This document shows positions 54,176 to 62,408 of a DNA stretch of 64,000 nt, in pieces. The position numbers and the translations under genes are program-made. The notes below the pieces were generated by a model, which saw only the letters and a list, made by a program, of their open reading frames with translations, made no database searches and had not been told where the DNA came from. Source of the DNA: Aequorivita marisscotiae (GTDB lineage Bacteria > Bacteroidota > Bacteroidia > Flavobacteriales > Flavobacteriaceae); the NCBI RefSeq assembly GCF_029814825.1, contig NZ_CP122379.1, positions 1,116,001 to 1,180,000 of the forward strand. Reading direction: 5' to 3'. Positions within the stretch are counted from its first letter, which is position 1. Each line of letters starts with the position of its first letter.

Positions 54176-56275
54176 ATGGCAAAACACATAAATGTAGCAC
54201 TTATTGGAAACCCAAACACCGGAAAAACATCTGTGTTTAATAGGCTTACGGGACTAAACCAAAAAGTGGGTAACTATCCCGGAATAACAGTAGAAAAAAA
54301 ACAAGGCTCGTGCAAATTTGGCCGTGCGTGTAAAGTACACGTCTTAGATTTGCCAGGTACTTATAGTTTAAATGCCTCCTCCTTAGATGAAAATGTAGTA
54401 ATTGAACTATTACTCAACAAAAACGATAAAGATTTTCCCGATGTTGCCGTTGTGGTTGCCGATGTAGAAAATTTAAAACGCAATTTGTTATTATTTACCC
54501 AAATTAAAGATTTGGGCATCCCTACCATTTTAGCCATTAATATGTCTGACCGCATGAAACGGAAAGCAATATCGCTGGATGTGCCGCTGCTCGAAGAAAA
54601 ATTACAGACAAAAATTGCGCTTATAAGCTCACGGAAAAATCTAGGATTCGATTATTTAAAAGAATTAATTGAAAATTACAATCAGCTTTCCACAAAGCCG
54701 TGTTTAAATGCCAGTAGTATTTCTCCTGAATACTTTGACCGTTTGCGCAAGGCATTCCCAAATCAGGATCTTTACAAATTGTGGTTGGTTATAACCCAGG
54801 ACGTTAACTTCGGAAAGTTAGACCGAAATGAATTAAAGGGAGTGGTTTCCTTTAAAACAGAATCAAAGAGCAATTTAAAACGGCTTCAGCAAAAAGAAAC
54901 CATTATTCGGTATCAGTTTATAAACGAAACTTTAAAACAAACCCTTCATATAGATTCGGCAAACGCCAAAGATTTACGCAGTCGTCTAGACCGTATATTA
55001 ACCCATAAAGTATGGGGTTACGTTATTTTCTTTGGAATTTTACTCCTTATTTTCCAAGCTATTTTTGATTGGAGCGAATACCCTATGGATTTTATAGACC
55101 AAACGTTTGCCTCTTTGAGCGAATGGGCTAAAACTACATTGCCGGCGGGAGAATTTTCTAATTTAATAGCCGAAGGAATAATTCCAGGATTGGGAGGGAT
55201 AGTAATATTTATTCCACAGATCGCCTTTCTATTTCTCTTTATTTCCATCTTGGAAGAAACCGGCTATATGAGCCGCGTTGTTTTTTTGATGGATAAACTA
55301 ATGCGTCGCTTTGGGCTGAGCGGTAAGAGTGTTGTGCCACTGGTAGCTGGTACCGCTTGCGCCATTCCTGCAATTATGGCCACTCGTAATATTGAAAACT
55401 GGAAAGAACGTTTAATAACCATTTTAGTTACGCCCTTTACTACTTGTTCGGCGCGTTTGCCAGTGTATTTAATTATTATTGCTTTGGTAATTCCCGATAC
55501 CCGTGTCTTGGGAATTTTCAGCTTACAGGGGCTTACCCTTATGTTTATGTATATTTTGGGCTTTGGAGCTGCAATTTTTTCGGCATATCTTCTGGATAAA
55601 ATATTAAAAATACGCTCTAAGAGTTTCTTTGTGGTCGAAATGCCCAATTACAAACTTCCGTTGCCAAAAAATGTATTCATAACCGTTGTTGAAAAAACGA
55701 AAGCATTTGTTTTTGGAGCCGGAAAAATAATTCTTGCTATTTCAGTTATACTTTGGGTTTTAGCTTCCTACGGACCGGGTAATTTTAATAATGCCGAAGA
55801 AATTATTAAATCTGAATACGCTTCGCAAAATCTTTCAGAAGAAGAAATTGAAATGCACATAGATTCGTATAAACTGGAGCATTCCTACATAGGCCATATT
55901 GGTCATGCCATTGAGCCCGCAGTGCGCCCTCTGGGTTACGATTGGAAAATAGGAATAGCACTGGTTAGCTCTTTTGCTGCACGCGAAGTATTTGTAGGAA
56001 CCCTCGCCACCATATATAGTGTGGGCAACGACGACGAACAAACTATTAAAAGTAGAATGGCCGCCGAAGTAAATCCTGTTTTGGGAGGGCCGTTGTTTAA
56101 TTTTGCCAGTGGTGTGTCGCTCTTGTTATTTTATGCGTTTGCAATGCAGTGTATGAGTACCCTAGCAATTGTAAAACGCGAAACAAATAGCTGGAAATGG
56201 CCTATGTGGCAGTTGGTTGTTATGACCGTTATCGCCTATGTAGTATCCTTGGCAGCATATCAATTTTTAAAATAA
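54176..56275 (+). CDS. feoB: FeoB ferrous iron transporter
   Basis: 699 residues. The G domain comes first with GNPNTGKTS (G1), GITVEKK (switch I), DLPGTYSL (G3) and NMSD (G4), then a helical linker, and from about 280 the membrane region with two Gate motifs (LVAGTACAIPAIMATR, VTPFTTCSARLPVY) carrying the Cys residues used for Fe2+ passage, and a later FAAREVFVGT. It imports ferrous iron using GTP. It forms one unit with feoA upstream and the Cys-rich miniprotein downstream. Confidence 0.97.
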   Translation: MAKHINVALIGNPNTGKTSVFNRLTGLNQKVGNYPGITVEKKQGSCKFGRACKVHVLDLPGTYSLNASSLDENVVIELLLNKNDKDFPDVAVVVADVENLKRNLLLFTQIKDLGIPTILAINMSDRMKRKAISLDVPLLEEKLQTKIALISSRKNLGFDYLKELIENYNQLSTKPCLNASSISPEYFDRLRKAFPNQDLYKLWLVITQDVNFGKLDRNELKGVVSFKTESKSNLKRLQQKETIIRYQFINETLKQTLHIDSANAKDLRSRLDRILTHKVWGYVIFFGILLLIFQAIFDWSEYPMDFIDQTFASLSEWAKTTLPAGEFSNLIAEGIIPGLGGIVIFIPQIAFLFLFISILEETGYMSRVVFLMDKLMRRFGLSGKSVVPLVAGTACAIPAIMATRNIENWKERLITILVTPFTTCSARLPVYLIIIALVIPDTRVLGIFSLQGLTLMFMYILGFGAAIFSAYLLDKILKIRSKSFFVVEMPNYKLPLPKNVFITVVEKTKAFVFGAGKIILAISVILWVLASYGPGNFNNAEEIIKSEYASQNLSEEEIEMHIDSYKLEHSYIGHIGHAIEPAVRPLGYDWKIGIALVSSFAAREVFVGTLATIYSVGNDDEQTIKSRMAAEVNPVLGGPLFNFASGVSLLLFYAFAMQCMSTLAIVKRETNSWKWPMWQLVVMTVIAYVVSLAAYQFLK

Positions 56276-56286
56276 ATAGCTTTATT

Positions 56287-56436
56287 ATGCAAACAATTTT
56301 AGTTTTAATAACATTCGCTTTGGCCGTATTTTATATGATTACTAAGTTTATTTGGAATCCTTTTAAAACTAGTAAAAGTGGAATAAAAAATAAGCCCGGA
56401 GACCATTCAGATTGCAGTAGTTGTAGTTTCCATTAA
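56287..56436 (+). CDS. FeoB-associated Cys-rich membrane protein, copy 1
   Basis: 49 residues, too short for usual gene callers. MQTILVLITFALAVFYMITKF is a single membrane helix, and the tail ends DCSSCSFH, a CxxC with His. This is the FeoB-associated Cys-rich protein placed behind feoB in many Bacteroidota, perhaps an FeoC-like helper or iron ligand. It lies 11 bases after the feoB stop. Confidence 0.88.
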   Translation: MQTILVLITFALAVFYMITKFIWNPFKTSKSGIKNKPGDHSDCSSCSFH

Positions 56437-56470
56437 ACTTTCTGTTTTTTATTCAACAGTATTTTCCTCG

Positions 56471-56501
56471 TTGTAAAATAGAAGGGTATTGAGTATCTTT
56501 G
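56471..56501 (+). promoter_or_regulatory. Promoter of the second Cys-rich miniprotein
   Basis: TTG (56471-56473), 20 bases, then TATCTTTG (56494-56501): a full Bacteroidota promoter. The ATG is four bases later, so the message would be leaderless or nearly so. Confidence 0.65.
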
Positions 56502-56505
56502 CACT

Positions 56506-56664
56506 ATGCAAACAATATTAGTTTTAATAACTTTTTCAATCGCTGCAGGCTTTTTACTTAAAAAGTTTGTTTGGAACCCTATTTTTGAATCGCGCCAAAA
56601 CTCAAGTGGCACTTTGGATGGCGGAAAAACAAAATGTGGCAAAAGAGACTGTGGTTGCCACTGA
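56506..56664 (+). CDS. FeoB-associated Cys-rich membrane protein, copy 2
   Basis: 52 residues, ATG 56506 to TGA 56662-56664. It starts MQTILVLITFSIAAGFLLKKF, the same first nine residues as copy 1 (first 26 bases differ at one), showing a tandem duplication. The tail is different and ends KCGKRDCGCH, with three Cys and a His. It has its own promoter, so it can be expressed apart from feoAB. Its stop abuts that of the convergent secreted protein gene. Confidence 0.85.
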   Translation: MQTILVLITFSIAAGFLLKKFVWNPIFESRQNSSGTLDGGKTKCGKRDCGCH

Positions 56665-57081
56665 TTATTTGTTCTTTTCTTCACAAATTAACAATACGTA
56701 TTTTTTCTCTTTTCCAGCATCTTCTGAAGTTGGATAAGGATTTAGTTTTAAACCGTTAATTGCAAATTCTTTGGAGCTGAATATATTTGTATTCTTCGCT
56801 TCGCCAGATCTAGTTTCGCCAAAAGTTAATATTTTTTCCTCGGTATTCCCGTTTGCCGTTACGGCAACTTTTACTTTCGCACGTCCGGCCCAGATACAAT
56901 CTACACCCGTTGGGCAGCGAGAATCTTCTACCACTTCCAAAAATTTTATTGAAATGCCTTTTAAAACAACAGTTTCTCCTTTGGGTACTTTTACTGCAAT
57001 TTTAGGAGTTTCAGCAGCATCGTCCTGTGCAAAGGCAAATGTTGAAAAAAGAATAAGTATAGCTAACAGTGAATTTTTCAT
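56665..57081 (-). CDS. Small secreted protein with DSRCPTGVDCIWAG motif
   Basis: 138 residues. Signal peptide MKNSLLAILILFSTFAFAQ, then a single beta domain. The motif EDSRCPTGVDCIWAGRA with two Cys recurs in small exported proteins of many bacteria whose function is unknown to me. Near the end, KYVLLICEE adds a third Cys. It is convergent with the feo miniproteins and probably periplasmic. Confidence 0.75.
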   Translation of the reverse strand: MKNSLLAILILFSTFAFAQDDAAETPKIAVKVPKGETVVLKGISIKFLEVVEDSRCPTGVDCIWAGRAKVKVAVTANGNTEEKILTFGETRSGEAKNTNIFSSKEFAINGLKLNPYPTSEDAGKEKKYVLLICEEKNK

Positions 57082-57183
57082 TGTATTTATTTTTTTTCGA
57101 ATTTAAAGATACTATAAAAAATAGTGCCAAAAAACCGGCGATGTAAAATGAGCTCTGCAAATTTTGTGATCCGGATAACTATT

Positions 57184-58344
57184 TTATCCTCTAAAAAGGA
57201 AGAAATCCTTTTTCATCGGTTCTATTTTTTCGTCTTTATTGCTGATTATATATTCAAGCGATTTTTCGGTAAAAGCGAGACCTTTTTCCGTTAGTGAAAC
57301 TATATCGGTTTCTATTTCAACGAGATTGTTTTTTTCGGCTAAATCTAAAACGGTTTTAGCCCTAACGGCACCCCAATTAATATGTTCTTGTAAATGATTT
57401 ATATGTCGTTCACTTACTTCCTCATGCCTATTTAAATGTAATAAAAAGGTTATAAGCGAAACTTCTATCCGCTGTTGTTTTTGGCGGTAAAGCACAGAAA
57501 TAAGCCCTTTTTTTGGCGCAAATAAATAAATCAATAAAAATATTGCACCCAACATAGTAGCGATAGAACCCGAAATGGAAGCATCTAATAAATTAGCGGT
57601 CCAATAACCCGATACAGCCGAAAACACTCCGAAAAATAACGAAAGTGCAATCATTTTTTTTAAGTCTTCAGTAAGCAAATAGGCAGTGGCGGCCGGAGCA
57701 ATCATTAAAGCTACAACCAAGATTGCGCCAACGGCATCAAAAGCGCCTACTACAGTTATTGATGATACAGACATTAGGCCGTAGTGCATTAGTAATGGTG
57801 AAATTCCCAATGCCGAAGATAGGCCAGCATCAAAAGTGCTTACTTTTAATTCTTTAAAAAACAGTATTAATAAGCTTACGGTAATCAATAAAATGCTTCC
57901 CATTATCCACAAGGATTTTGGGCCCCAATTTGCACCATCTACCATAAACCGGTTAAAAGGGGCAAAGGCTAGTTCGCCTAACAAAACAGCGTCAATATCT
58001 AAATGCACGTCACTGGCATTCTTAGCTATTAAAATAACTCCGATGCTAAATAATACAGGAAAAACCAAGCCAATAGCCGTATCTTCCTTTACAAGGCCAG
58101 TCTTTTGAATAAACTCTACCAATACCACCGTAATAACACCAAAAAGTGCTGCTAATAAAATAAGTAATGGCGAATTTAAATCTTGGGTTATAAAAAAGCC
58201 AATAACAATGCCCGGTAAAATTGAATGACTTATCGCGTCGCTAATTAATGACATCTTCCGAAGTACCAAAAATACACCGGGTATGGCACAAGCCATGGCC
58301 ACTACGGCTGCAATAAGCTGTATTTCTATTTGCGGATTACTCAT
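57184..58344 (-). CDS. Metal ABC transporter permease with C-terminal winged-helix domain (second)
   Basis: 386 residues. Residues about 1-280 are an ABC-3 type permease (ISDAISHSILPGIVIGF, VVGAFDAVGAILVVALMIAPAATAYLL). Beyond about 285 lies a cytoplasmic extension of about 100 residues: SLITFLLHLNRHEEVS, a helix-turn-helix-like stretch, then DIVSLTEKGLAFTEKSLEYI, which reads as the wing and last helix of a winged helix. Canonical ABC-3 permeases stop at about 290 residues. The layout resembles chlamydial YtgC-R. It overlaps the first permease gene by eight bases. Confidence 0.9.
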   Translation of the reverse strand: MSNPQIEIQLIAAVVAMACAIPGVFLVLRKMSLISDAISHSILPGIVIGFFITQDLNSPLLILLAALFGVITVVLVEFIQKTGLVKEDTAIGLVFPVLFSIGVILIAKNASDVHLDIDAVLLGELAFAPFNRFMVDGANWGPKSLWIMGSILLITVSLLILFFKELKVSTFDAGLSSALGISPLLMHYGLMSVSSITVVGAFDAVGAILVVALMIAPAATAYLLTEDLKKMIALSLFFGVFSAVSGYWTANLLDASISGSIATMLGAIFLLIYLFAPKKGLISVLYRQKQQRIEVSLITFLLHLNRHEEVSERHINHLQEHINWGAVRAKTVLDLAEKNNLVEIETDIVSLTEKGLAFTEKSLEYIISNKDEKIEPMKKDFFLFRG

Positions 58345-59455
58345 TTTCGGTTTTTTGATTGTACATTTCCTGTGCCTGTTTATAACCTTTTGGTGTCATA
58401 GCCCATTGCTGCCCTTCGACAACTATCCAGCCTTCATTTTCTAATTTTTTAAGCGAACCCTTTGTGAATCCGTGAAAATTATTCAGGATACGAATGGCGT
58501 GCGGATGCGAAATATTTTTGTGGTCCTGTACAATGCCGTACATAAATTGAAGGGTTTTCATCAGTTTTAAATTGGATCGGTTTTTACGAAATCTAATTTC
58601 GCGAAATAGCAATCCTCTTTTATGGGAAAATATAAATGAAAACAATACAAATACACCGGCCACCAATACAATTACTGGACCGGTTGAAAGATTGTTTTGG
58701 CTCGCACTAATTGCCGTTCCGAATACACCCGAAAACGCCCCAATAATGGCTGCCAATATAACCATGGTTCCCAAGTTATTTGTCCATTGCCGAGCCGCCG
58801 CCGCCGGAGCCAAGAGTATAGCGCTCATTAAAACCACCCCGACCGTTTGCAGCCCCAATACTATTGCCAACACAATTAAAAATGTAATTAGTACATCAAT
58901 AAATTTGGTATTAAAACCAAGGGTTTTTGTATAGTCTGGGTCAAAAAGAAGTATTTTGAATTCTTTCCAAAAAAGGAGCATTACCAAAAGTGAAATTCCG
59001 GTAACGATAATCATTAAATTTACATCGCTTTCTACGAGTGTGGCCGCTTGCCCAAAAAGATATTTGTCTAATCCCGCTTGGTTTGCATTGGGCTGTTTTT
59101 GAATAAAGGTGAGCAAAAGCATTCCAAAACCGAAGAATACCGAAAGAATAATCCCCAGGGCAGCATCGCTTTTTAAATGAGTTTTTGAAGTAATTCCACG
59201 TATCCAAAAAGTACCGATTAAGCCGCTGACCAATGCGCCCAATAATAAGGTGCCAGAATCTTTGGCTCCCGTAATTAAAAACGCCATTGCAATGCCTGGC
59301 AGTGCTGCATGCGATATTGCATCGCCCAACAGACTTTCCTTTCTAAGTACGGCAAAACTACCCAACATACCACAAATAGCGCCTAACACGGCCGTTCCTA
59401 ATGTTATGGTGCGCAGGGTGTAATCTGTCCAGAGTAAGTTGAAATATTCAGTCAT
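58337..59455 (-). CDS. Metal ABC transporter permease with C-terminal winged-helix domain (first)
   Basis: 372 residues. The ABC-3 permease core has SLLGDAISHAALPGIAMAFL and GLQTVGVVLMSAILLAPAAAARQW. From about residue 290 an extra domain follows: LMKTLQFMYGIVQDHKNI, HPHAIRILNNFHGFTKGSL, WAMTPKGYKQAQEMY, which has the helix-turn-helix and wing order of DtxR/MarR-like folds (TPKG is a usual wing sequence). It forms the channel together with the second permease. It is separated from the ATPase gene by an inserted four-helix-bundle gene. Confidence 0.9.
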   Translation of the reverse strand: MTEYFNLLWTDYTLRTITLGTAVLGAICGMLGSFAVLRKESLLGDAISHAALPGIAMAFLITGAKDSGTLLLGALVSGLIGTFWIRGITSKTHLKSDAALGIILSVFFGFGMLLLTFIQKQPNANQAGLDKYLFGQAATLVESDVNLMIIVTGISLLVMLLFWKEFKILLFDPDYTKTLGFNTKFIDVLITFLIVLAIVLGLQTVGVVLMSAILLAPAAAARQWTNNLGTMVILAAIIGAFSGVFGTAISASQNNLSTGPVIVLVAGVFVLFSFIFSHKRGLLFREIRFRKNRSNLKLMKTLQFMYGIVQDHKNISHPHAIRILNNFHGFTKGSLKKLENEGWIVVEGQQWAMTPKGYKQAQEMYNQKTENE

Positions 59456-59543
59456 GTTTTAGCATTTAGCTGGTAGCTAGTGGCTACTCGTTGCCAACAT
59501 TTTTTAATTTTATTATTAATTTGTTTCTAAGACCCGAGATCAT

Positions 59544-59870
59544 TTAAGATAATTCTTCAAGTTTTACCCTAAGTGAATTATCAACATCTTCACTTATATA
59601 TCCTTGTCTTCTTGCAACGGTGGAACAGGTTACACATTCTTTGGTAGAATGTGAAGCTATTTTTAAAAATCTATTAAATTGCTTATCTGTTTCGCCATGA
59701 CCTTCACTAATGTTCAAACAAATTGAAAGCGATGCTCGTTTAAATTGAGATGTTAAATTGTACAATTCGTCTTTGGAAAATGATTTTGTAGTTTGATACA
59801 CTACATCCATAAAATCTAATGATTTTTGATATACCATTAGCTTTTCAAAATTAAATACAACCTTTTCCAT
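59544..59870 (-). CDS. Four-helix-bundle protein (S23/IVP family) within the metal operon
   Basis: 108 residues, near the usual 115-125. The signature is FEKLMVYQKSLDFMDVVYQ at the start, LTSQFKRASLSICLNISEGHG in the middle and KECVTCSTVARRQGYIS later, as in the 23S rRNA intervening-sequence protein family, close to Avd of diversity-generating retroelements. No reverse transcriptase or variable repeat is near. It sits between the ATPase and the first permease of a metal ABC operon, in the same direction. Flanks contain AGCTACAAGC/TAGCTGGTAGC-like sequences often seen beside this family, suggesting a mobile cassette. Function unknown. Confidence 0.85.
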   Translation of the reverse strand: MEKVVFNFEKLMVYQKSLDFMDVVYQTTKSFSKDELYNLTSQFKRASLSICLNISEGHGETDKQFNRFLKIASHSTKECVTCSTVARRQGYISEDVDNSLRVKLEELS

Positions 59871-59940
59871 ATTTTATCTATTATATTCTAAATCAAAAGT
59901 ATACTACAAGCTACAAGCGAAGCGTCCTACCAGCAAAAAG

Positions 59941-60678
59941 CTATTTGTTCACCGCAACCTTATAATTTATGCCGTAAGTTTTGGTTAGATTATCATCGTT
60001 AAAAATATCTTTCACCGGCCCGGTGGCTATTTTCTTCACATTTAAAAAAGTTACCCAATCAAAGTATTCCGGTACGGTTTGTAAATCGTGATGAACTACA
60101 ATTACGGTCTTTCCAGCTTTTCGCAATTCCTTTAAAATATTAATAATTGCAATTTCGGTAGTAGCATCAACGCCCTGAAACGGTTCGTCCATAAAATAGA
60201 TGGAAGCATCCTGTACCAAAGCCCTCGCTAAAAAAACACGTTGTTGCTGGCCGCCGCTTAATTGGCTTATCTGCCTATTTTTGTAGGGAAGCATACCAAC
60301 TTTTTCCATAGATTCTAAGGCAATTTTTTTCTCCTTTGTCCCCGGTCGCTTTATCCAGCCCAAACTACCATAGGTGCCCATCATTACCACATCGAGCGCA
60401 GTTGTGGGAAAATCCCAATCTACACTGCCTTTCTGGGGGACATAAGCCACTAATTTTCGTTGTTTTGAATACGGTTTGCCATAGATAGATATACTGCCCG
60501 CAATGGGTTTTATGATGCCCAAAATAGCTTTTATAAGAGTAGATTTACCCGCACCATTTGGACCTACAATAGCCATTAGCACACCTTCGGGAACGGACAG
60601 ATCAATATCCCATAACACAGGTTTATAATTATACGCTACGGTAAGGTCGTCTATCTGAACTGCAATTTTTTGCTTCAT
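59941..60678 (-). CDS. Metal ABC transporter ATP-binding protein
   Basis: 245 residues. Walker [10 protein letters not shown], signature [16 protein letters not shown], Walker [11 protein letters not shown] and the H-loop VVHHDLQ are all intact. The motif order and the following [10 protein letters not shown] match TroB/ZnuC-type ATPases that work with ABC-3 permeases. It powers the transporter of this operon. It begins 19 bases after the binding-protein stop; the permease genes come after the inserted four-helix-bundle gene. Confidence 0.94.
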   Translation of the reverse strand: MKQKIAVQIDDLTVAYNYKPVLWDIDLSVPEGVLMAIVGPNGAGKSTLIKAILGIIKPIAGSISIYGKPYSKQRKLVAYVPQKGSVDWDFPTTALDVVMMGTYGSLGWIKRPGTKEKKIALESMEKVGMLPYKNRQISQLSGGQQQRVFLARALVQDASIYFMDEPFQGVDATTEIAIINILKELRKAGKTVIVVHHDLQTVPEYFDWVTFLNVKKIATGPVKDIFNDDNLTKTYGINYKVAVNK

Positions 60679-60697
60679 TTCTTTTAAATTTTAAACC

Positions 60698-61603
60698 TTA
60701 CTTAAGTGCGTTTACAATTGTATTTACGTTGTATTTAAACATCCCAATGTAGGTGCCTTCTACTGTGCCCGTATTTCCGAGAGCATCACTGTAGAGCGAG
60801 CCGCCAATTTCCACATTGTGGTTTTTAGACAGCACAGACGCTCGCAGCGCTTCAATAGTTCGGCGTGGTACGGAGCTTTCCACAAAAATGGCTTTTATGT
60901 TATTTTGAATAATAAAATCCGAAAGATTTTGCACATCTTTTACGCCCGCTTCGGTTGCGGTAGAAATGCCTTGTAGCCCAACTACCTTAAAATCGTACGC
61001 TTTTCCGAAGTAATTAAAGGCATCGTGCGCTGTTACTAAAATGCGCTTTTCTTTAGGTAAGGTAGCAATAATAGCCTTGACTTCGCTTTCTAAATTGTCT
61101 AATTTTTTTTGATAAATAGTGTTGTTTTCTGAATAGCTTTCGGCATTTTTTGGATCGGCTTTAGATAGTTCTTCAGTAATTATTTGTGCAAACTGTTTGA
61201 AAAATTGAATATTGAACCAAACATGCGGATCAAAATTTGAAGCAAAATTTTCTGAAGCTATCAATTGCTCTTTCGGAAGCCTATCACCCAGAGAGACAGT
61301 GTTTTTGGATCCTTCCATTTTTTCGAATATATCTACCAATTTTCCCTCCAAATGCAGGCCACTATAAAAAATAATATCGGCGTTGTAAAGTTTTGAAACG
61401 TCTCCTTCGCTCGCCTTGTAAAGATGCGGATCTACACCAGCGCCCATAAGTCCTTCTAACGAAATATTGTCCCCTCCAATTTCAGAAACAGCATCGGTTA
61501 GCATGGTAGTTGTAGTTACAACTTTTATTCTACCATCGTCCGTAGCCTTGTCATTACAGCTAATTAGAAGGGTTAAAATTGCTAGTACTATAAGTTTTTT
61601 CAT
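60698..61603 (-). CDS. Metal-binding lipoprotein of the ABC transporter (TroA/ZnuA-like)
   Basis: 301 residues. The lipobox LLISC puts Cys16 at the mature N-terminus, so it is anchored to the periplasmic face of the membrane. Ligands of the cluster A-I/C fold are visible: His60 (GVDPHLY), His127 (NFDPHVW), His193 (TAHDAFNYF) and Asp273 (YSDALG), a His-His-His-Asp set like TroA, which binds Zn or Mn; PsaA-type Mn proteins have Glu in the third place. The His-rich loop of ZnuA is absent. The metal cannot be named with confidence. Confidence 0.93.
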   Translation of the reverse strand: MKKLIVLAILTLLISCNDKATDDGRIKVVTTTTMLTDAVSEIGGDNISLEGLMGAGVDPHLYKASEGDVSKLYNADIIFYSGLHLEGKLVDIFEKMEGSKNTVSLGDRLPKEQLIASENFASNFDPHVWFNIQFFKQFAQIITEELSKADPKNAESYSENNTIYQKKLDNLESEVKAIIATLPKEKRILVTAHDAFNYFGKAYDFKVVGLQGISTATEAGVKDVQNLSDFIIQNNIKAIFVESSVPRRTIEALRASVLSKNHNVEIGGSLYSDALGNTGTVEGTYIGMFKYNVNTIVNALK

Positions 61604-61662
61604 TGTATTTTATCTTTTTCCAATCAATAATTTTAATCGGTATTTGCATTATACCTACACAC

Positions 61663-62319
61663 TTAAAGTGTTTGCACGTAAATATTTTCAGCAACGGTTT
61701 TCGAAATAAAAAACTGATCTTTTCCCACGGAAATAACCATAGAGCCATCAAAAAATTCCTTACCCAATACCTTTATTTTAGTGCCTATACTTATTTGTTT
61801 TTTGTCGAGATACTGTAAAAATTCTGTGCTGGATTCTTTTACACCCACGCAAACTCCCTGCTGATTTTTCTCAATTTCTGAAAGCAATTTTTTTTCGGTA
61901 CGTTTTAACACGCCGTGTTTATCGGGGATGGGATCGCCATGAGGATCAAAATCGGGGCTGCCTAAAAATTTATCGAGACGCGTAATTAACTCATCAGATT
62001 GAATATGTTCCAATTGTTCCGCAATTTCGTGGACTTCGTCCCAATGGAAATTTAATTTTTCCACTAAAAAAACTTCCCATAAACGATGTTTCCGTATTAC
62101 GGAAGCAGCAATTTTTCTGCCTTTTTCAGTTAGTTGAGCACCTTTGTAGCGTTTGTAAATAAGCATTTTTTTCTCTGCCAATTTTTGCACCATGTCTGTC
62201 ACTGAAGATGGCTTGGTTTCCATACTCTCAGCAATGGCGTTGGTGCTAATCTCTCCCGTGCTTTCCAATTCCAGATGGAATATTGCTTTTAAATAATTTT
62301 CTTCAGCAAGTGTCATCAT
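61663..62319 (-). CDS. DtxR/MntR family metal-dependent regulator
   Basis: 218 residues (or 217 from the second Met). Residues 1-70 are the winged helix (AEENYLKAIFHLELESTGEI, KPSSVTDMVQKLAEKK, LTEKGRKIAASVIRKHRLWE), then the dimerisation and metal-binding domain (HEIAEQLEHI and DPHGDPIPDKHG with Glu/His/Asp ligands) and a C-terminal FeoA-like SH3 domain. It is first in the transporter operon, 59 bases before the binding-protein gene, so it probably controls its own synthesis and that of the transporter. Divergent from the TonB receptor gene. Confidence 0.93.
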   Translation of the reverse strand: MMTLAEENYLKAIFHLELESTGEISTNAIAESMETKPSSVTDMVQKLAEKKMLIYKRYKGAQLTEKGRKIAASVIRKHRLWEVFLVEKLNFHWDEVHEIAEQLEHIQSDELITRLDKFLGSPDFDPHGDPIPDKHGVLKRTEKKLLSEIEKNQQGVCVGVKESSTEFLQYLDKKQISIGTKIKVLGKEFFDGSMVISVGKDQFFISKTVAENIYVQTL

Positions 62320-62335
62320 TAAATTTATATTTATG

Positions 62336-62384
62336 CAAAGATATATTTTTTTATCCTAAAATATAGTTTTAGTTTTGCCTAAAA
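62336..62384. promoter_or_regulatory. Divergent promoters and predicted DtxR-family operator
   Basis: Minus strand: TATCTTTG (62343-62336) is a -7 element for the regulator operon. Plus strand: TAGTTTTG (62370-62377) is a -7 element for the receptor gene. Over and beside the latter lie CTAAAA (62356-62361), TTTTAG (62367-62372) and CTAAAA (62379-62384), making two inverted repeats with spacers of five and six bases, like sites of the DtxR family. Confidence 0.55.
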
Positions 62385-62408
62385 TATTAATTACCCAAAG
62401 CTAATTAT

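Noticed and set aside
59544..59870. Avd accessory protein of a diversity-generating retroelement
   Set aside because: No reverse transcriptase, template repeat or variable repeat within the window.
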